Assembly (NCBI RefSeq): GCF_014204755.1
Contig: NZ_JACHLZ010000001.1
Coordinates: 1,364,001-1,428,000 of the forward strand
Length of the DNA: 64,000 nucleotides
Direction: 5' to 3'
From: Brachybacterium aquaticum
GTDB lineage: Bacteria > Actinomycetota > Actinomycetes > Actinomycetales > Dermabacteraceae
The stretch's first letter is position 1. Each line of letters starts with the position of its first letter. Below the pieces are notes generated by a model that was not told where the DNA came from, did no database searches, and saw only the letters and a program-made list of their open reading frames with translations. Shown piece by piece: positions 1-7,962 of the stretch. The position numbers were made by a program, and so were the translations under genes.

Positions 1-419
1 CCGCCCTCCAGGTCGCCGTCGCCGCGATGCAGGCCGTGCAGATGCTCGGCATGCCCGAGGGGCGGATCCCGCTCGCCCAGGCGGTGGTCCACATCGCCAC
101 CGCCCCGAAGTCCAATGCGTCCTACCAGGCACTGGACGCCGCGATCGCCGACGTCCGCGCGGGCAAGGGGCAGGGCGTGCCCGCGCACCTGCGCGACGCC
201 CACTACTCCGGGGCGAAGAAGCTCGGCCACGGCGTCGAGTACCGCTACGCCCACGACCACCCCCACGGCGTCGTCGCCCAGCAGTACCCGCCGGACGACC
301 TGGTCGGCGTCGACTACTACCGGCCCAAGAACCACGGCCGCGAGGAGGTCACCTCCCGTCGCGTCGAGGCACTGCGCAGGATCCTGCGGTCCGAGGGCGG
401 GGCGTCGGGACGCCCCTGA
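1..419 (+). CDS. rarA: RarA/MgsA-type AAA+ recombination factor, C-terminal part (gene cut by window edge)
   Basis: The reading frame is open from the first bases and ends at a TGA at 417-419; only about 138 C-terminal residues are present. The preserved part reads like the helical C-terminal (MgsA_C / AAA-associated) domain of RarA: a 'VQMLGMPEGRIPLAQAVVH' stretch, then 'APKSNASYQALDAA', 'VPAHLRDAHY', 'YRYAHDHP' and a 'QQYPPDDL' motif near the end. RarA is a clamp-loader-like ATPase that acts at stalled replication forks. The Walker motifs lie upstream, outside the window, so activity cannot be judged. The frame continues left of the in-frame ATG at 27, so that ATG is not the true start. Confidence 0.85.
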   Translation, partial: ALQVAVAAMQAVQMLGMPEGRIPLAQAVVHIATAPKSNASYQALDAAIADVRAGKGQGVPAHLRDAHYSGAKKLGHGVEYRYAHDHPHGVVAQQYPPDDLVGVDYYRPKNHGREEVTSRRVEALRRILRSEGGASGRP

Positions 420-498
420 GCGGGCCCGTGTGGGGCACTCCACAGGAAGCGCCGTGTGACCAGCGCCGTCGGACATGGACCGGCGGGCACGGCTGCGG

Positions 499-565
499 TA
501 ATGTGGTCGGCTGAATCCGCGGCTGCAAGACTGGATTCACCACACGCGAACAAGAGGTATACCTC
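499..565 (+). promoter_or_regulatory. rpsD promoter -10 and structured 5' leader
   Basis: A TAATGT hexamer (499-504) fits a -10 box; the -35 is weak. The roughly 55-nt leader that follows can form a hairpin from GAATCC (513-518) and GGATTC (533-538). The last 12 bases before the GTG start, GAGGTATACCTC (554-565), are a perfect palindrome that contains the Shine-Dalgarno. Folding of this 4-bp stem with a TATA loop would hide the ribosome site. S4 controls its own translation in other bacteria; that this leader does the same is inference. Confidence 0.5.
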
Positions 566-1192
566 GTGACCAACGTCACCCGTGCGCGCCGCCAGGCGCG
601 TCTGTCCCGAGCCCTCGGGCTCCCGCTCACCCCGAAGTCCGTCAAGTACTTCGAGAAGCGCCCGTACCCCCCGGGCGAGCACGGCCGCGCCCGTCGCCGC
701 ACCGAGTCGGACTACGCCGTGCGCCTCAAGGAGAAGCAGCGTCTGCGCGCGCAGTACGCCCTCCGCGAGAAGCAGATGCACCGCGCCTACCTGGACGCCA
801 AGAAGGAGTCCGGCCTGACCGGTGAGTCGATGGTCGAGCTGCTCGAGATGCGCCTGGACGCGCTCGTCGTGCGCGCCGGCTTCGCCCGCACCATCCTCCA
901 GGCCCGCCAGGCCGTCGTGCACCGCCACATCCTGGTCGACGGCAAGCTGGTGGACCGCCCCTCCTTCCGCGTGAAGCCGGGCCAGACCATCCAGGTCAAG
1001 CCGAAGTCCCAGGCCATGGAGCCCTTCCAGATCGCGGCCGAGGGCGGCAACTCCGACGTCCTCGCGTCCACCCCCTCGTACCTCTCGGTCGAGCTCCCCG
1101 AGCTGAAGGCCCAGCTCGTCTCGCGCCCCAAGCGTGCCGAGGTCCCCGTGACCTGCGACGTCCAGATGGTCGTCGAGTTCTACGCGCGCTGA
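566..1192 (+). CDS. rpsD: 30S ribosomal protein S4
   Basis: The 208-residue product matches the usual S4 length and begins 'TNVTRARRQARLSRALG', followed by the basic N-terminal domain and an S4 RNA-binding fold at about 95-160 ('MRLDALVVRAGFARTILQAR', 'HILVDGKLVDRPS'). S4 is a primary binder of 16S rRNA in early 30S assembly. It lacks the N-terminal zinc-binding cysteines (only one Cys, near the C-terminus), so it is the zinc-free C-minus form. The start is a GTG with a purine-rich GAGG just upstream inside a small palindrome. The gene stands alone, away from the S13-S11-rpoA cluster, and is followed by a hairpin before alaS. Confidence 0.97.
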   Translation: MTNVTRARRQARLSRALGLPLTPKSVKYFEKRPYPPGEHGRARRRTESDYAVRLKEKQRLRAQYALREKQMHRAYLDAKKESGLTGESMVELLEMRLDALVVRAGFARTILQARQAVVHRHILVDGKLVDRPSFRVKPGQTIQVKPKSQAMEPFQIAAEGGNSDVLASTPSYLSVELPELKAQLVSRPKRAEVPVTCDVQMVVEFYAR

Positions 1193-1215
1193 CCTCTTCG
1201 CGACGCAGCACGATC

Positions 1216-1253
1216 GGCCCCGGCGGGTGTACTCCGGTACCCTGACCGGGGCC
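1216..1253 (+). terminator. Hairpin downstream of rpsD
   Basis: GGCCCCGG (1216-1223) is complementary to CCGGGGCC (1246-1253), giving an 8-bp GC stem with a 22-nt loop, followed by TTCGTGTT rather than a run of T. It sits 23 bp after the rpsD stop, which suits a terminator or attenuator. The remaining 174 bp to alaS show a plausible ribosome site (AGGAAGGAC) but no clear promoter. Confidence 0.5.
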
Positions 1254-1427
1254 TTCGTGTTCGCGGATCCTGCAGCCGCAGATCCCGCCGCTCCCTACCC
1301 CGCGGCCACCGCCGACCCCGCGGCCCGCCGTCGCTGCGCGCGCCCCTGAGCAGCACCGAGCCCCACCTTCTCGTGCCCCGCCCCTCGCGGAGCATCCCCG
1401 CAGTTCCAGGAAGGACACCTGACCTCC

Positions 1428-4136
1428 ATGCGCACATCCGAGATCCACCGCCGCTGGCTGGACTTCTTCGCCAAGAAGGACCACCAGATCGTGCCCAGCA
1501 CCTCGCTGGTGTCCTCCGACCCCTCGATCCTCTTCACGATCGCCGGGATGGTCCCCTTCATCCCCTACATCGTCGGGACCGAGAAGGCTCCCTGGCCCCG
1601 CGCCGCGAGCGTCCAGAAGTGCATCCGCACCAACGACATCGACAACGTCGGCCGCACCACTCGCCACGGCACCTTCTTCCAGATGGCCGGCAACTTCTCT
1701 TTCGGCGACTACTTCAAGACCGGTGCCATCGACTACTCCTGGGAGTTCCTCACCTCCTCCCAGGAGGACGGCGGCCTCGGCTTCGACCCCGAGCGACTGT
1801 GGTTCACCGTGTGGGAGGAGGACGAGGAGTCCTACCGCCACGCGATCGACGTGATCGGCCTGGACCCCGAGCGCGTGGTCCGCCTGCCGCGCGACCAGAT
1901 CTTCTGGGACACCGGCCAGCCCGGCCCCGCCGGACCCTGCGGCGAGTGGCACTACGACCGCGGCCCCGAGCACGGGCCCGACGCCGTCACCGGCACCGTG
2001 CCCGAGTGGCCCGGCGATGAGAAGGCCGAGGACCGCTACATCGAAGTGTGGAACCTCGTGTTCGACCAGTACATGCGCGGCGAGGGCAAGGGCAAGGACT
2101 ACCCGCTGCTCGGCGAGCTGGACCAGAAGTCCATCGACACCGGCCTCGGCGTCGAGCGCGTCGCGTACCTGCTGCAGGGCAAGCAGAACATGTACGAGAT
2201 CGACCAGATCTTCCCGGTCATCGAGAAGGCGCAGGAGCTCTCCGGCCGCGCCTACGGCGCGCAGGAGGAGGACGACGTCCACCTGCGCATCATCGGTGAC
2301 CACGTGCGCAGCGCGCTCATGCTCGTGGCCGACGGGGTCCGCCCCGGCAACGAGGGCCGCGGCTACGTGCTGCGCCGCCTGATCCGCCGCGCCGTGCGCT
2401 CCATGCGCCTGCTGGGCTACACCGAGCCGTCGATGCCGGCGCTGCTGCCCATCTCGAAGTCCCTCATGGTCGAGTCCTACCCCGAGCTCGAGGCGGACTT
2501 CGGCCGCATCTCCGAGATCGTCTACGGCGAGGAGGAGGCGTTCCGCCGCACCCTCGAGACCGGCACCGCGATCTTCGACCAGGTCGCGAAGGACGCGAAG
2601 AAGGACGGCGGCCGCGTGCTGCCGGGCGAGGACGCGTTCCGCCTCCACGACACCTACGGCTTCCCCATCGACCTCACCATGGAGATGGCGGCCGAGGTGG
2701 GTCTCCAGGTCGACGCCGACGCGTTCCGCTCCGCCATGCAGGAGCAGCGCGAGCGCGCCCGTGCGGACGCGGCCGCGAAGAAGTCCGGCCACACCGACAC
2801 CGGCCTGTACAACCGCCTGCTCGCCGAGCGCGGCGGCGAGGTGCCGTTCCTCGGCTACACCGAGTCCACGGTCGCCACGACCGTCGAGTCCGTGCTCGTG
2901 GACGGGGCGCTCGTGAACTCCGTGCAGGCGCCCGCGCAGGTCGAGGTCGTCCTCGCCGCCACCCCGTTCTACGCCGAGTCCGGCGGTCAGCTGGCCGACC
3001 AGGGCAGCATCTCCCTGACCGGCGGCGGCCTCATCGAGGTCGACGACGTGCAGAAGCCCGTCAAGGGCCTGATCGTGCACCGCGGCCGCCTCGTCGAGGG
3101 AGAGCTCGCCCAGGGTGCCTCCGCGATCGCCTCGATCGACACCGAGCGCCGCGGCGCGATCGCCCGCGCCCACACCGCGACCCACATGGTCCACGAGTCC
3201 CTCCGCGAGGAGCTCGGCACCGGCGCCACCCAGGCCGGGTCCGAGAACTCCCCGGGCCGCATGCGCTTCGACTTCCGCTACGGCCAGGCCGTGCCCAAGT
3301 CCGTGCTCGAGCAGGTCGAGGGCCGGGTCAACACCCTGCTCCAGGACGAGCTCGAGGTCACCGACCAGCAGATGCCGATCGACGAGGCGAAGGCGCTGGG
3401 CGCCCAGGCGCTGTTCGGCGAGAAGTACGGCGACATCGTGCGCGTCGTCTCCATCGGCGGCGACTGGTCGCGCGAGCTGTGCGGCGGCACCCACGTCGGC
3501 TCCACCGGCGCGATCGGCAGCATCCAGCTGATGGGCGAGAGCTCCATCGGCTCGGGCGTGCGCCGCGTCGACGCGCTCGTGGGCCTGTCCGCCTACCGCC
3601 AGCAGGCCAAGTCCCACGCCCTGGTCTCGCAGCTCTCCGAGCTGCTGAAGGTCGGCGCGCCCGAGGAGCTGCCCGAGCGCGTCCGCTCCCTCACCCAGCG
3701 CATGAAGGACATGGAGAAGCAGCTCGCCGCCCTGCGCGGCCAGCAGCTCCAGGCCGAGGCCGGCAAGCTCGTCGAGTCCGCGACCGAGGTCGCCGGCGTC
3801 CGCCTGCTCGTCCACGACGCCGGCGAGGGCATCGCCGCGGGCGACCTGCGCACCCTCGCGCTCGACCTCCGCTCCCGCCTCGGCGACGACGCGCCCGTCG
3901 TGGTGGCCGTGGCCGGGCACGAGGACGGCCGCGCCGCGCTCGTGGTCGCAACCAACGCCGGCGCCCGCGACCTCGGCCTCGCCGCCGGGACGCTGCTGCG
4001 CACCGGCGCGGAGGCGATGGGCGGCCGCGGCGGCGGCAAGCCCGACATGGCCCAGGGCGGCGGCGGCGAGCCCGCGCGCATCTCCGAGGCCCTCGACGCC
4101 GTGCGCGGCGCCGTCCAGGAGGCGCGGACCGCATGA
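1428..4136 (+). CDS. alaS: Alanine--tRNA ligase
   Basis: This 902-residue class II synthetase charges tRNA-Ala in the cytoplasm. The N-terminal catalytic core starts 'MRTSEIHRRWLDFFAKKDH' and carries class II motif 1 around 'RHGTFFQMAGNFSFGDYFK'. The editing domain keeps its zinc ligands: HTATH near residue 582 and the C-x3-H of CGGTH near 685. A glycine-rich 'GGRGGGKPDMAQGGG' close to the end marks the DHHA1 domain. The ATG at 1428 follows an AGGAAGGAC site. Its TGA overlaps the ATG of ruvX (ATGA), so the four genes to aroE are translationally coupled. Confidence 0.98.
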   Translation: MRTSEIHRRWLDFFAKKDHQIVPSTSLVSSDPSILFTIAGMVPFIPYIVGTEKAPWPRAASVQKCIRTNDIDNVGRTTRHGTFFQMAGNFSFGDYFKTGAIDYSWEFLTSSQEDGGLGFDPERLWFTVWEEDEESYRHAIDVIGLDPERVVRLPRDQIFWDTGQPGPAGPCGEWHYDRGPEHGPDAVTGTVPEWPGDEKAEDRYIEVWNLVFDQYMRGEGKGKDYPLLGELDQKSIDTGLGVERVAYLLQGKQNMYEIDQIFPVIEKAQELSGRAYGAQEEDDVHLRIIGDHVRSALMLVADGVRPGNEGRGYVLRRLIRRAVRSMRLLGYTEPSMPALLPISKSLMVESYPELEADFGRISEIVYGEEEAFRRTLETGTAIFDQVAKDAKKDGGRVLPGEDAFRLHDTYGFPIDLTMEMAAEVGLQVDADAFRSAMQEQRERARADAAAKKSGHTDTGLYNRLLAERGGEVPFLGYTESTVATTVESVLVDGALVNSVQAPAQVEVVLAATPFYAESGGQLADQGSISLTGGGLIEVDDVQKPVKGLIVHRGRLVEGELAQGASAIASIDTERRGAIARAHTATHMVHESLREELGTGATQAGSENSPGRMRFDFRYGQAVPKSVLEQVEGRVNTLLQDELEVTDQQMPIDEAKALGAQALFGEKYGDIVRVVSIGGDWSRELCGGTHVGSTGAIGSIQLMGESSIGSGVRRVDALVGLSAYRQQAKSHALVSQLSELLKVGAPEELPERVRSLTQRMKDMEKQLAALRGQQLQAEAGKLVESATEVAGVRLLVHDAGEGIAAGDLRTLALDLRSRLGDDAPVVVAVAGHEDGRAALVVATNAGARDLGLAAGTLLRTGAEAMGGRGGGKPDMAQGGGGEPARISEALDAVRGAVQEARTA

Positions 4137-4669
4137 GCGGCGCCGCCGACGGGCCCGAGGGTCTGCCGCGCGGCGTGCGCCTCGGCGTGGACGTCGGCGA
4201 CGTCCGCGTCGGGCTCGCCCGCTCCGACCTGGACGGACTGATCGCCACGCCCGTGGAGACCCTCGAGCGCGCCATCGCGCCACGCCGAGTCGTGGACGAG
4301 GCGGTCGAGACGGATGCGCATGTCATCATGGTCGGACTCCCGCGCTCCCTGAGCGGCAGCGAGGGAGCGGCCGCGGCGAAGGCGCGCGACTTCGCCGCGG
4401 AACTGGTGACGCTGCTGGACGCAGCATCGCTGAGCACCGAGGTCCGCCTGATCGACGAGCGCCTGACCACCGTGTCCGCCCACAAGGCGATGCACGCCTC
4501 CGGTCGCAAGGGTCGCCGTCACCGCCAGGTCGTGGACCAGGTCGCTGCGGTGATGATCCTGCAGCAGGCCCTGGACGCCGAGCGCGCCACCGGGGCGCGC
4601 ACTGGCGAGCGGGTGGAGATCCCGCCCCACGAGGAAGTGCTGGAACGGACCGAGGAGGACACCCGATGA
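4133..4669 (+). CDS. ruvX: Putative pre-16S rRNA nuclease (YqgF/RuvX family)
   Basis: The 178-residue protein has the RNase H-like fold of the YqgF family. Visible motifs are 'LGVDVGDVRVGLARSD' with the first catalytic Asp, 'VGLPRSLSG', and 'LIDERLTT' near the end. The family matures the 5' end of 16S rRNA in E. coli; a Holliday-junction role was proposed from the fold but is less supported. The ATG at 4133 overlaps the alaS stop and its own TGA overlaps the mltG start. The alaS-ruvX-mltG order is widely conserved. The first 15 residues are a non-conserved acidic tail. Confidence 0.93.
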   Translation: MSGAADGPEGLPRGVRLGVDVGDVRVGLARSDLDGLIATPVETLERAIAPRRVVDEAVETDAHVIMVGLPRSLSGSEGAAAAKARDFAAELVTLLDAASLSTEVRLIDERLTTVSAHKAMHASGRKGRRHRQVVDQVAAVMILQQALDAERATGARTGERVEIPPHEEVLERTEEDTR

Positions 4670-5874
4670 ACGACGAGGACCTCTCCCTCGACGAGCTCGC
4701 TGAGTCGCAGAACGGCGGCACCGACGGCAGCGACGACGGGGAGCATCCCGAGGATCCCGGCCCGGAGCGCCCCGGCCAACGGGGTGAGCCGCGACGCCGC
4801 AGGCGCGGCGGATTCGTGCGGTCCATCCTGCCCGTGCTGCTGGTCCTCGCTGTCCTCGCCGGCCTCGGCGTCGGCGGCTACCAGGGCTACCGCTGGGTGA
4901 CCTCCAACGTCTCCGTCGCCCAGGAGGACCCCGAGTTCCCCGGTCCCGGCAGCGGGGAGGCGCTGGTGGAGGTCGCCCACGGCGACACCGGCACCGACAT
5001 CGCCGGGACCCTCGTCGAGCAGGGCGTCATCAAGACCACCTCCCCCTTCGTCACGATCTTCTCCTCCACCCCCGAGGCCTCCCGCATCGAGCCCGGCGTG
5101 TACCGGCTCAAGAAGGAGATGAAGTCCTCCGACGCCCTGACCATGCTCCTGGATCCCGCGAACCTCGCCGGATTCCGCGTGATCATCCCCGAGGGCAAGC
5201 GCCTGACGGAGATCTGGGCGCAGCTGGCCGAGGAGACCGACATCCCGGTCGAGGACTTCGAGGCCGCCGCGAAGGACTACACCTCCTACGGCATCCCCGA
5301 GAACCCCGCGAAGTCCATGGAGGGCTACCTCTGGCCCGGCCGCTACGACATCCTCGAGGACGCCACCGCCCAGGACGTCATCCAGATGATGTGGGACCGC
5401 ATGGAGGAGCAGCTCACCCAGCGCGACATCCCCCAGGACCAGTGGCACACCACCCTGACCTACGCGAGCCTCGCGGAGATGGAGGTGCGCAACCCCGAGG
5501 ACTACGGCAAGGTGGTGCGCACCATCCACAACCGCCTCGAGGGCGTCGGCGAGGCCAAGGGCACCCCGATGAGGCTCCAGTTCGACTCGACCGTCCACTA
5601 CGTCACCGGCAAGTCCGCGAGCGTGGGGACCACCGATGCGGAGCGCGCCACCGACAGCCCGTACAACACCTACCTCAAGGACGGCCTGCCGCCCGGCCCG
5701 ATCGCCGCTCCCGGTGCGCAGGCGCTGGACGCCGCGGCGAACCCGCCCCCCGGTGACTGGCTGTACTTCGTCTCGGTCAACACGGACACCGGCGAGACCA
5801 AGTTCGCCGCTACCTGGGCCGAGCACCAGGAGAACGTCAAGGAATGGCAGGCGTGGGCGAACTCGCGCGGATGA
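4666..5874 (+). CDS. mltG: Endolytic murein transglycosylase MltG
   Basis: MltG cuts nascent peptidoglycan glycan strands and so sets their length. The 402-residue protein has an acidic, Arg-flanked cytoplasmic tail (1-50), one membrane segment at about 52-76 ('ILPVLLVLAVLAGLGVGGY') and an extracytoplasmic YceG domain. The catalytic motif is 'YASLAEMEV', aligning with ASIVEKET of E. coli MltG, with the conserved Glu present. Conserved 'EGYLWPGRYDI' and 'PGPIAAPGAQALDAAANP' are also seen. It overlaps ruvX and aroE by 4 bp on each side. Confidence 0.95.
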   Translation: MNDEDLSLDELAESQNGGTDGSDDGEHPEDPGPERPGQRGEPRRRRRGGFVRSILPVLLVLAVLAGLGVGGYQGYRWVTSNVSVAQEDPEFPGPGSGEALVEVAHGDTGTDIAGTLVEQGVIKTTSPFVTIFSSTPEASRIEPGVYRLKKEMKSSDALTMLLDPANLAGFRVIIPEGKRLTEIWAQLAEETDIPVEDFEAAAKDYTSYGIPENPAKSMEGYLWPGRYDILEDATAQDVIQMMWDRMEEQLTQRDIPQDQWHTTLTYASLAEMEVRNPEDYGKVVRTIHNRLEGVGEAKGTPMRLQFDSTVHYVTGKSASVGTTDAERATDSPYNTYLKDGLPPGPIAAPGAQALDAAANPPPGDWLYFVSVNTDTGETKFAATWAEHQENVKEWQAWANSRG

Positions 5875-6785
5875 GCGGGACCGACGGGGGACAGGCGACC
5901 GACGGGCCCGACGCGAGCGGCACTGCCGACGTGCGGCGCTTCGCCGTGATCGGCTCGCCGGTCGGCCATTCCCTCTCCCCGGTGCTCCACCGCGCCGCCT
6001 ACGAGGAGCTCGGCATCACCGACGCCGTCTACGAGCGCCACGAGGTCGCCGCGGGCGAGCTGCCCGCCTTCCTCGCGGAGGGGCCCGGTCGGATCCTGCA
6101 GGGGCTCAGCGTCACCATGCCCGGCAAGCCCGAGGCCTTCGCCCTCGCCGCCGAGCGGGACGAGACCTCCACCGCCCTCGGAGTCTCCAACACGCTGCTG
6201 CGCCGGCCGGACGGGTCCTGGCGCGCGGAGAACCACGACGTCCACGGCATCGTCCGCGCCCTGCACGACCACGGCGCCGGCGCCGTGGTCACCGGGGGAG
6301 TGCTCGGCTCCGGCGCGACCGCGCTCAGCGCCATGGCCGCCCTGATCGAGCTCGGAGCCGACACCGTGCTGCTCACCGCCCGCAGCCCGGAGAAGCTCGC
6401 ACCGCTCGTCGCCTTCGCCCGCGACCGCGAGGTGGAGATCGTCCTGGTCCCGTGGACCGAGCACCACCGCGTCCTCACCGCGGACGCCGCCGTCAGCGCT
6501 CTCGCCGCCCCCGGCGCCCGCGCCGTCGCCGAGGAGTGGACCGCCCGCGGCCTCGACTCCCTGCCCGTGCCCGGGGTGCTGCTGGACGTGCTCTACGACC
6601 CATGGCCCGCCCCGATCGGGGCCGTCGTCGAGCAGGTCGGGGGAGAGGTCGCCGACGGGCTCGAGATGCTCGCCCACCAGGCCGAGATGCAGGTCCGCTC
6701 GATGCTGGGCGTCCCCTCGGCCCCCGTGCGCACCATGCTCGCCGCCGCCCGCGAGGAGCTCGCCCGGCGCCGCGCCGACGCCTGA
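5871..6785 (+). CDS. aroE: Shikimate dehydrogenase (NADP+)
   Basis: AroE reduces 3-dehydroshikimate to shikimate in aromatic amino-acid synthesis. The 304-residue protein has 'VIGSPVGHSLSPVLH' (substrate site), 'LSVTMPGKPEA' with the catalytic Lys, 'ENHDVHG' in place of the usual NTD-x-x-G but keeping the catalytic Asp, and 'LGSGATALSAM' in the NADP-binding loop. An ATG 27 bp upstream is also in frame, but the ATG at 5871 overlaps the mltG stop exactly as in the other junctions of this operon, so I chose it. In many actinobacteria aroC-aroK-aroB follow; here they do not. Confidence 0.93.
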   Translation: MSGTDGGQATDGPDASGTADVRRFAVIGSPVGHSLSPVLHRAAYEELGITDAVYERHEVAAGELPAFLAEGPGRILQGLSVTMPGKPEAFALAAERDETSTALGVSNTLLRRPDGSWRAENHDVHGIVRALHDHGAGAVVTGGVLGSGATALSAMAALIELGADTVLLTARSPEKLAPLVAFARDREVEIVLVPWTEHHRVLTADAAVSALAAPGARAVAEEWTARGLDSLPVPGVLLDVLYDPWPAPIGAVVEQVGGEVADGLEMLAHQAEMQVRSMLGVPSAPVRTMLAAAREELARRRADA

Positions 6786-6895
6786 TCCGCACGGCACCGA
6801 GGCCTGATCCCGCACCGCGCCAGCGGCTGATCCCGCACCGTGTCGGGACCCGGCCCGGGGCCGGACCGAGCGGTCGCCCGGAGGTCCCGAACGCC

Positions 6896-6925
6896 TTGTC
6901 TCTGACGGTAAAGACCCGGTAAAGT
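6896..6925 (+). promoter_or_regulatory. Candidate housekeeping promoter
   Basis: TTGTCT (6896-6901) and TAAAGT (6920-6925) are separated by 18 bp, a reasonable sigma-70-type pair, 65 bp before the ATG at 6990. A short direct repeat GGTAAAG lies inside the spacer and -10. The rest of the 204-bp gap after aroE shows nothing I can name. Confidence 0.5.
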
Positions 6926-6989
6926 GATCGGCGTCGCAGGGGCCCGCCCGGGCACCGCGCAGAGCACGAGCGGAGCACGAGGGGGACTC

Positions 6990-7454
6990 ATGGGGCTGGA
7001 TCGCGGGCTCAGGGACATCGGCGTCGAGGAGCCGACCATCGCGCCGGAGGTCACCGCCTCCCAGGATCTGCGTCATCCCCTCGACCTCGCCGCGCCGACG
7101 GACGTTTCGTCGGCAGCCCCGTCGGCCGCCCCCATGATCTCCACCGAGGTCTCGACCGCCGTGCTGCGCCGATGCACCGCGCTCGCCACCCGCGCCCGTG
7201 CCGATCTGCTCACCAGTACCCACCACGACGCCTCCGACGAGCTCGTGGCGCTGCTGGCCACGATGGAGGGCTGGGAGCCGACGGCGCTGGTCGACCCGGA
7301 CCCCACCATGACGGTGCTCGCCGCCGCCGCGCTGCAGGATCTCGCCGCCCGCCTCCCGGAGGGCGCCTCCGGTGATCTCGCCGCCCGCGCCGCCTCGGTG
7401 ACCGCGATGCTCCTGGAGGTCATGGACCGTCGGCCCGTCGTCGCCCGGGCCTGA
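6990..7454 (+). CDS. Hypothetical protein, helical, Ala-rich
   Basis: I do not recognise this 154-residue protein. It begins 'MGLDRGLRDIGVEEP', has an Ala/Ser/Pro-rich stretch at about 30-55, then several predicted amphipathic helices rich in Ala and Leu. It has no signal peptide, membrane segment or cysteine. The ATG at 6990 is preceded by GAGGGGG at good spacing; an in-frame ATG at 6924 overlaps the proposed -10 box and is less likely. It stands between the aroE operon and tRNA-Leu and ends 120 bp before the tRNA -10. It may be a lineage-specific gene. Confidence 0.65.
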   Translation: MGLDRGLRDIGVEEPTIAPEVTASQDLRHPLDLAAPTDVSSAAPSAAPMISTEVSTAVLRRCTALATRARADLLTSTHHDASDELVALLATMEGWEPTALVDPDPTMTVLAAAALQDLAARLPEGASGDLAARAASVTAMLLEVMDRRPVVARA

Positions 7455-7573
7455 GCGGGGAGCTCGCAGGCCGGAGCGGGGCCGCACTCCTCCCGGAGCG
7501 CGCTCGGCGTGATTGTGTTCACGTTCTCCCTGGCAGAGGCGCTTTCGGGTGCGAGGTGGGTCCAGGTGCGTGG

Positions 7574-7579
7574 TACTGT
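7574..7579 (+). promoter_or_regulatory. Candidate -10 box of tRNA-Leu
   Basis: TACTGT lies 26 bp before the mature 5' end of the tRNA, suitable for a short precursor leader. I see no convincing -35. Confidence 0.35.
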
Positions 7580-7605
7580 CTTCCTTGTCGTCATGACGAC
7601 CACCT

Positions 7606-7691
7606 GTCCGGGTGGCGGAATTGGTAGACGCGCTAGCTTGAGGTGCTAGTGCCCGCTTTAGGGCGTGGGGGTTCAAGTCCCCCCTCGGACA
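7606..7691 (+). tRNA. tRNA-Leu (anticodon GAG)
   Basis: The 86-nt class II tRNA has a 7-bp acceptor stem (GTCCGGG with CTCGGAC), a D-arm with TGGTAGAC, anticodon stem CTAGC (7633-7637) / GCTAG (7645-7649), loop TTGAGGT with anticodon GAG at 7640-7642, a long variable arm, and a T-arm with GTTCAAGTC. It reads CUC and CUU. The 3' CCA is not encoded in full: after discriminator A comes CCG, so CCA must be finished by nucleotidyltransferase. No integrase or att-like duplication is present nearby. Confidence 0.97.
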
Positions 7692-7699
7692 CCGCAGTG

Positions 7700-7731
7700 A
7701 AGGCCCCGGCTCGATATCGAGCCGGGGCCTT
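7700..7731 (+). terminator. Perfect palindromic terminator after tRNA-Leu
   Basis: The 32 bp are a perfect palindrome with 16-base halves (AAGGCCCCGGCTCGAT and its complement). As RNA this gives a 14-bp stem with an ATAT loop, starting with AA and ending in TT. It lies 9 bp after the tRNA. Confidence 0.85.
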
Positions 7732-7818
7732 CCGCATGTCAGGACTCGTCGGCCGTCGGGCGCTGTCGCCCTCACCACAGTGGTTCCGAAAGGGCAACGG
7801 TCCGGCGAAGTGTGCCGA

Positions 7819-7831
7819 CCTGTCTGACAGG
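7819..7831. promoter_or_regulatory. Candidate FadR-type GntR operator upstream of gntP
   Basis: CCTGTCTGACAGG is a perfect inverted repeat around a central T. Its core GTC-T-GAC fits the operator pattern of FadR-subfamily GntR regulators (GT-rich and AC-rich half sites one base apart). It lies about 130 bp before gntP. Gluconate genes are commonly controlled by such repressors, but no gntR is in the window, so the link is inference. Otherwise the 231 bp between the tRNA terminator and gntP hold nothing I can name. Confidence 0.4.
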
Positions 7832-7962
7832 ATGAGCCGTCAGCGGCGGCCCTCCGTTCTCTGCACCACGGTCGGTGTCGACACGGGGAGCGCGCTGATC
7901 CACAACCCTCGGGGCGAGTCCCCGTGCGGACCTTCCCGTTCCTTCCTCAAGGAGTTCCCGTT

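Noticed and set aside
996..4283. A 1095-codon open frame antisense to alaS, and many similar long antisense frames
   Set aside because: In DNA of this GC content, stop codons are rare in the antisense frame that mirrors codon position 3. The products are Ala/Arg/Gly-rich, have no domains, and the sense genes are clear.
7606..7731. tRNA-Leu as a possible integration site of a mobile element
   Set aside because: No integrase, no duplicated tRNA 3' end and no change in gene character on either side.
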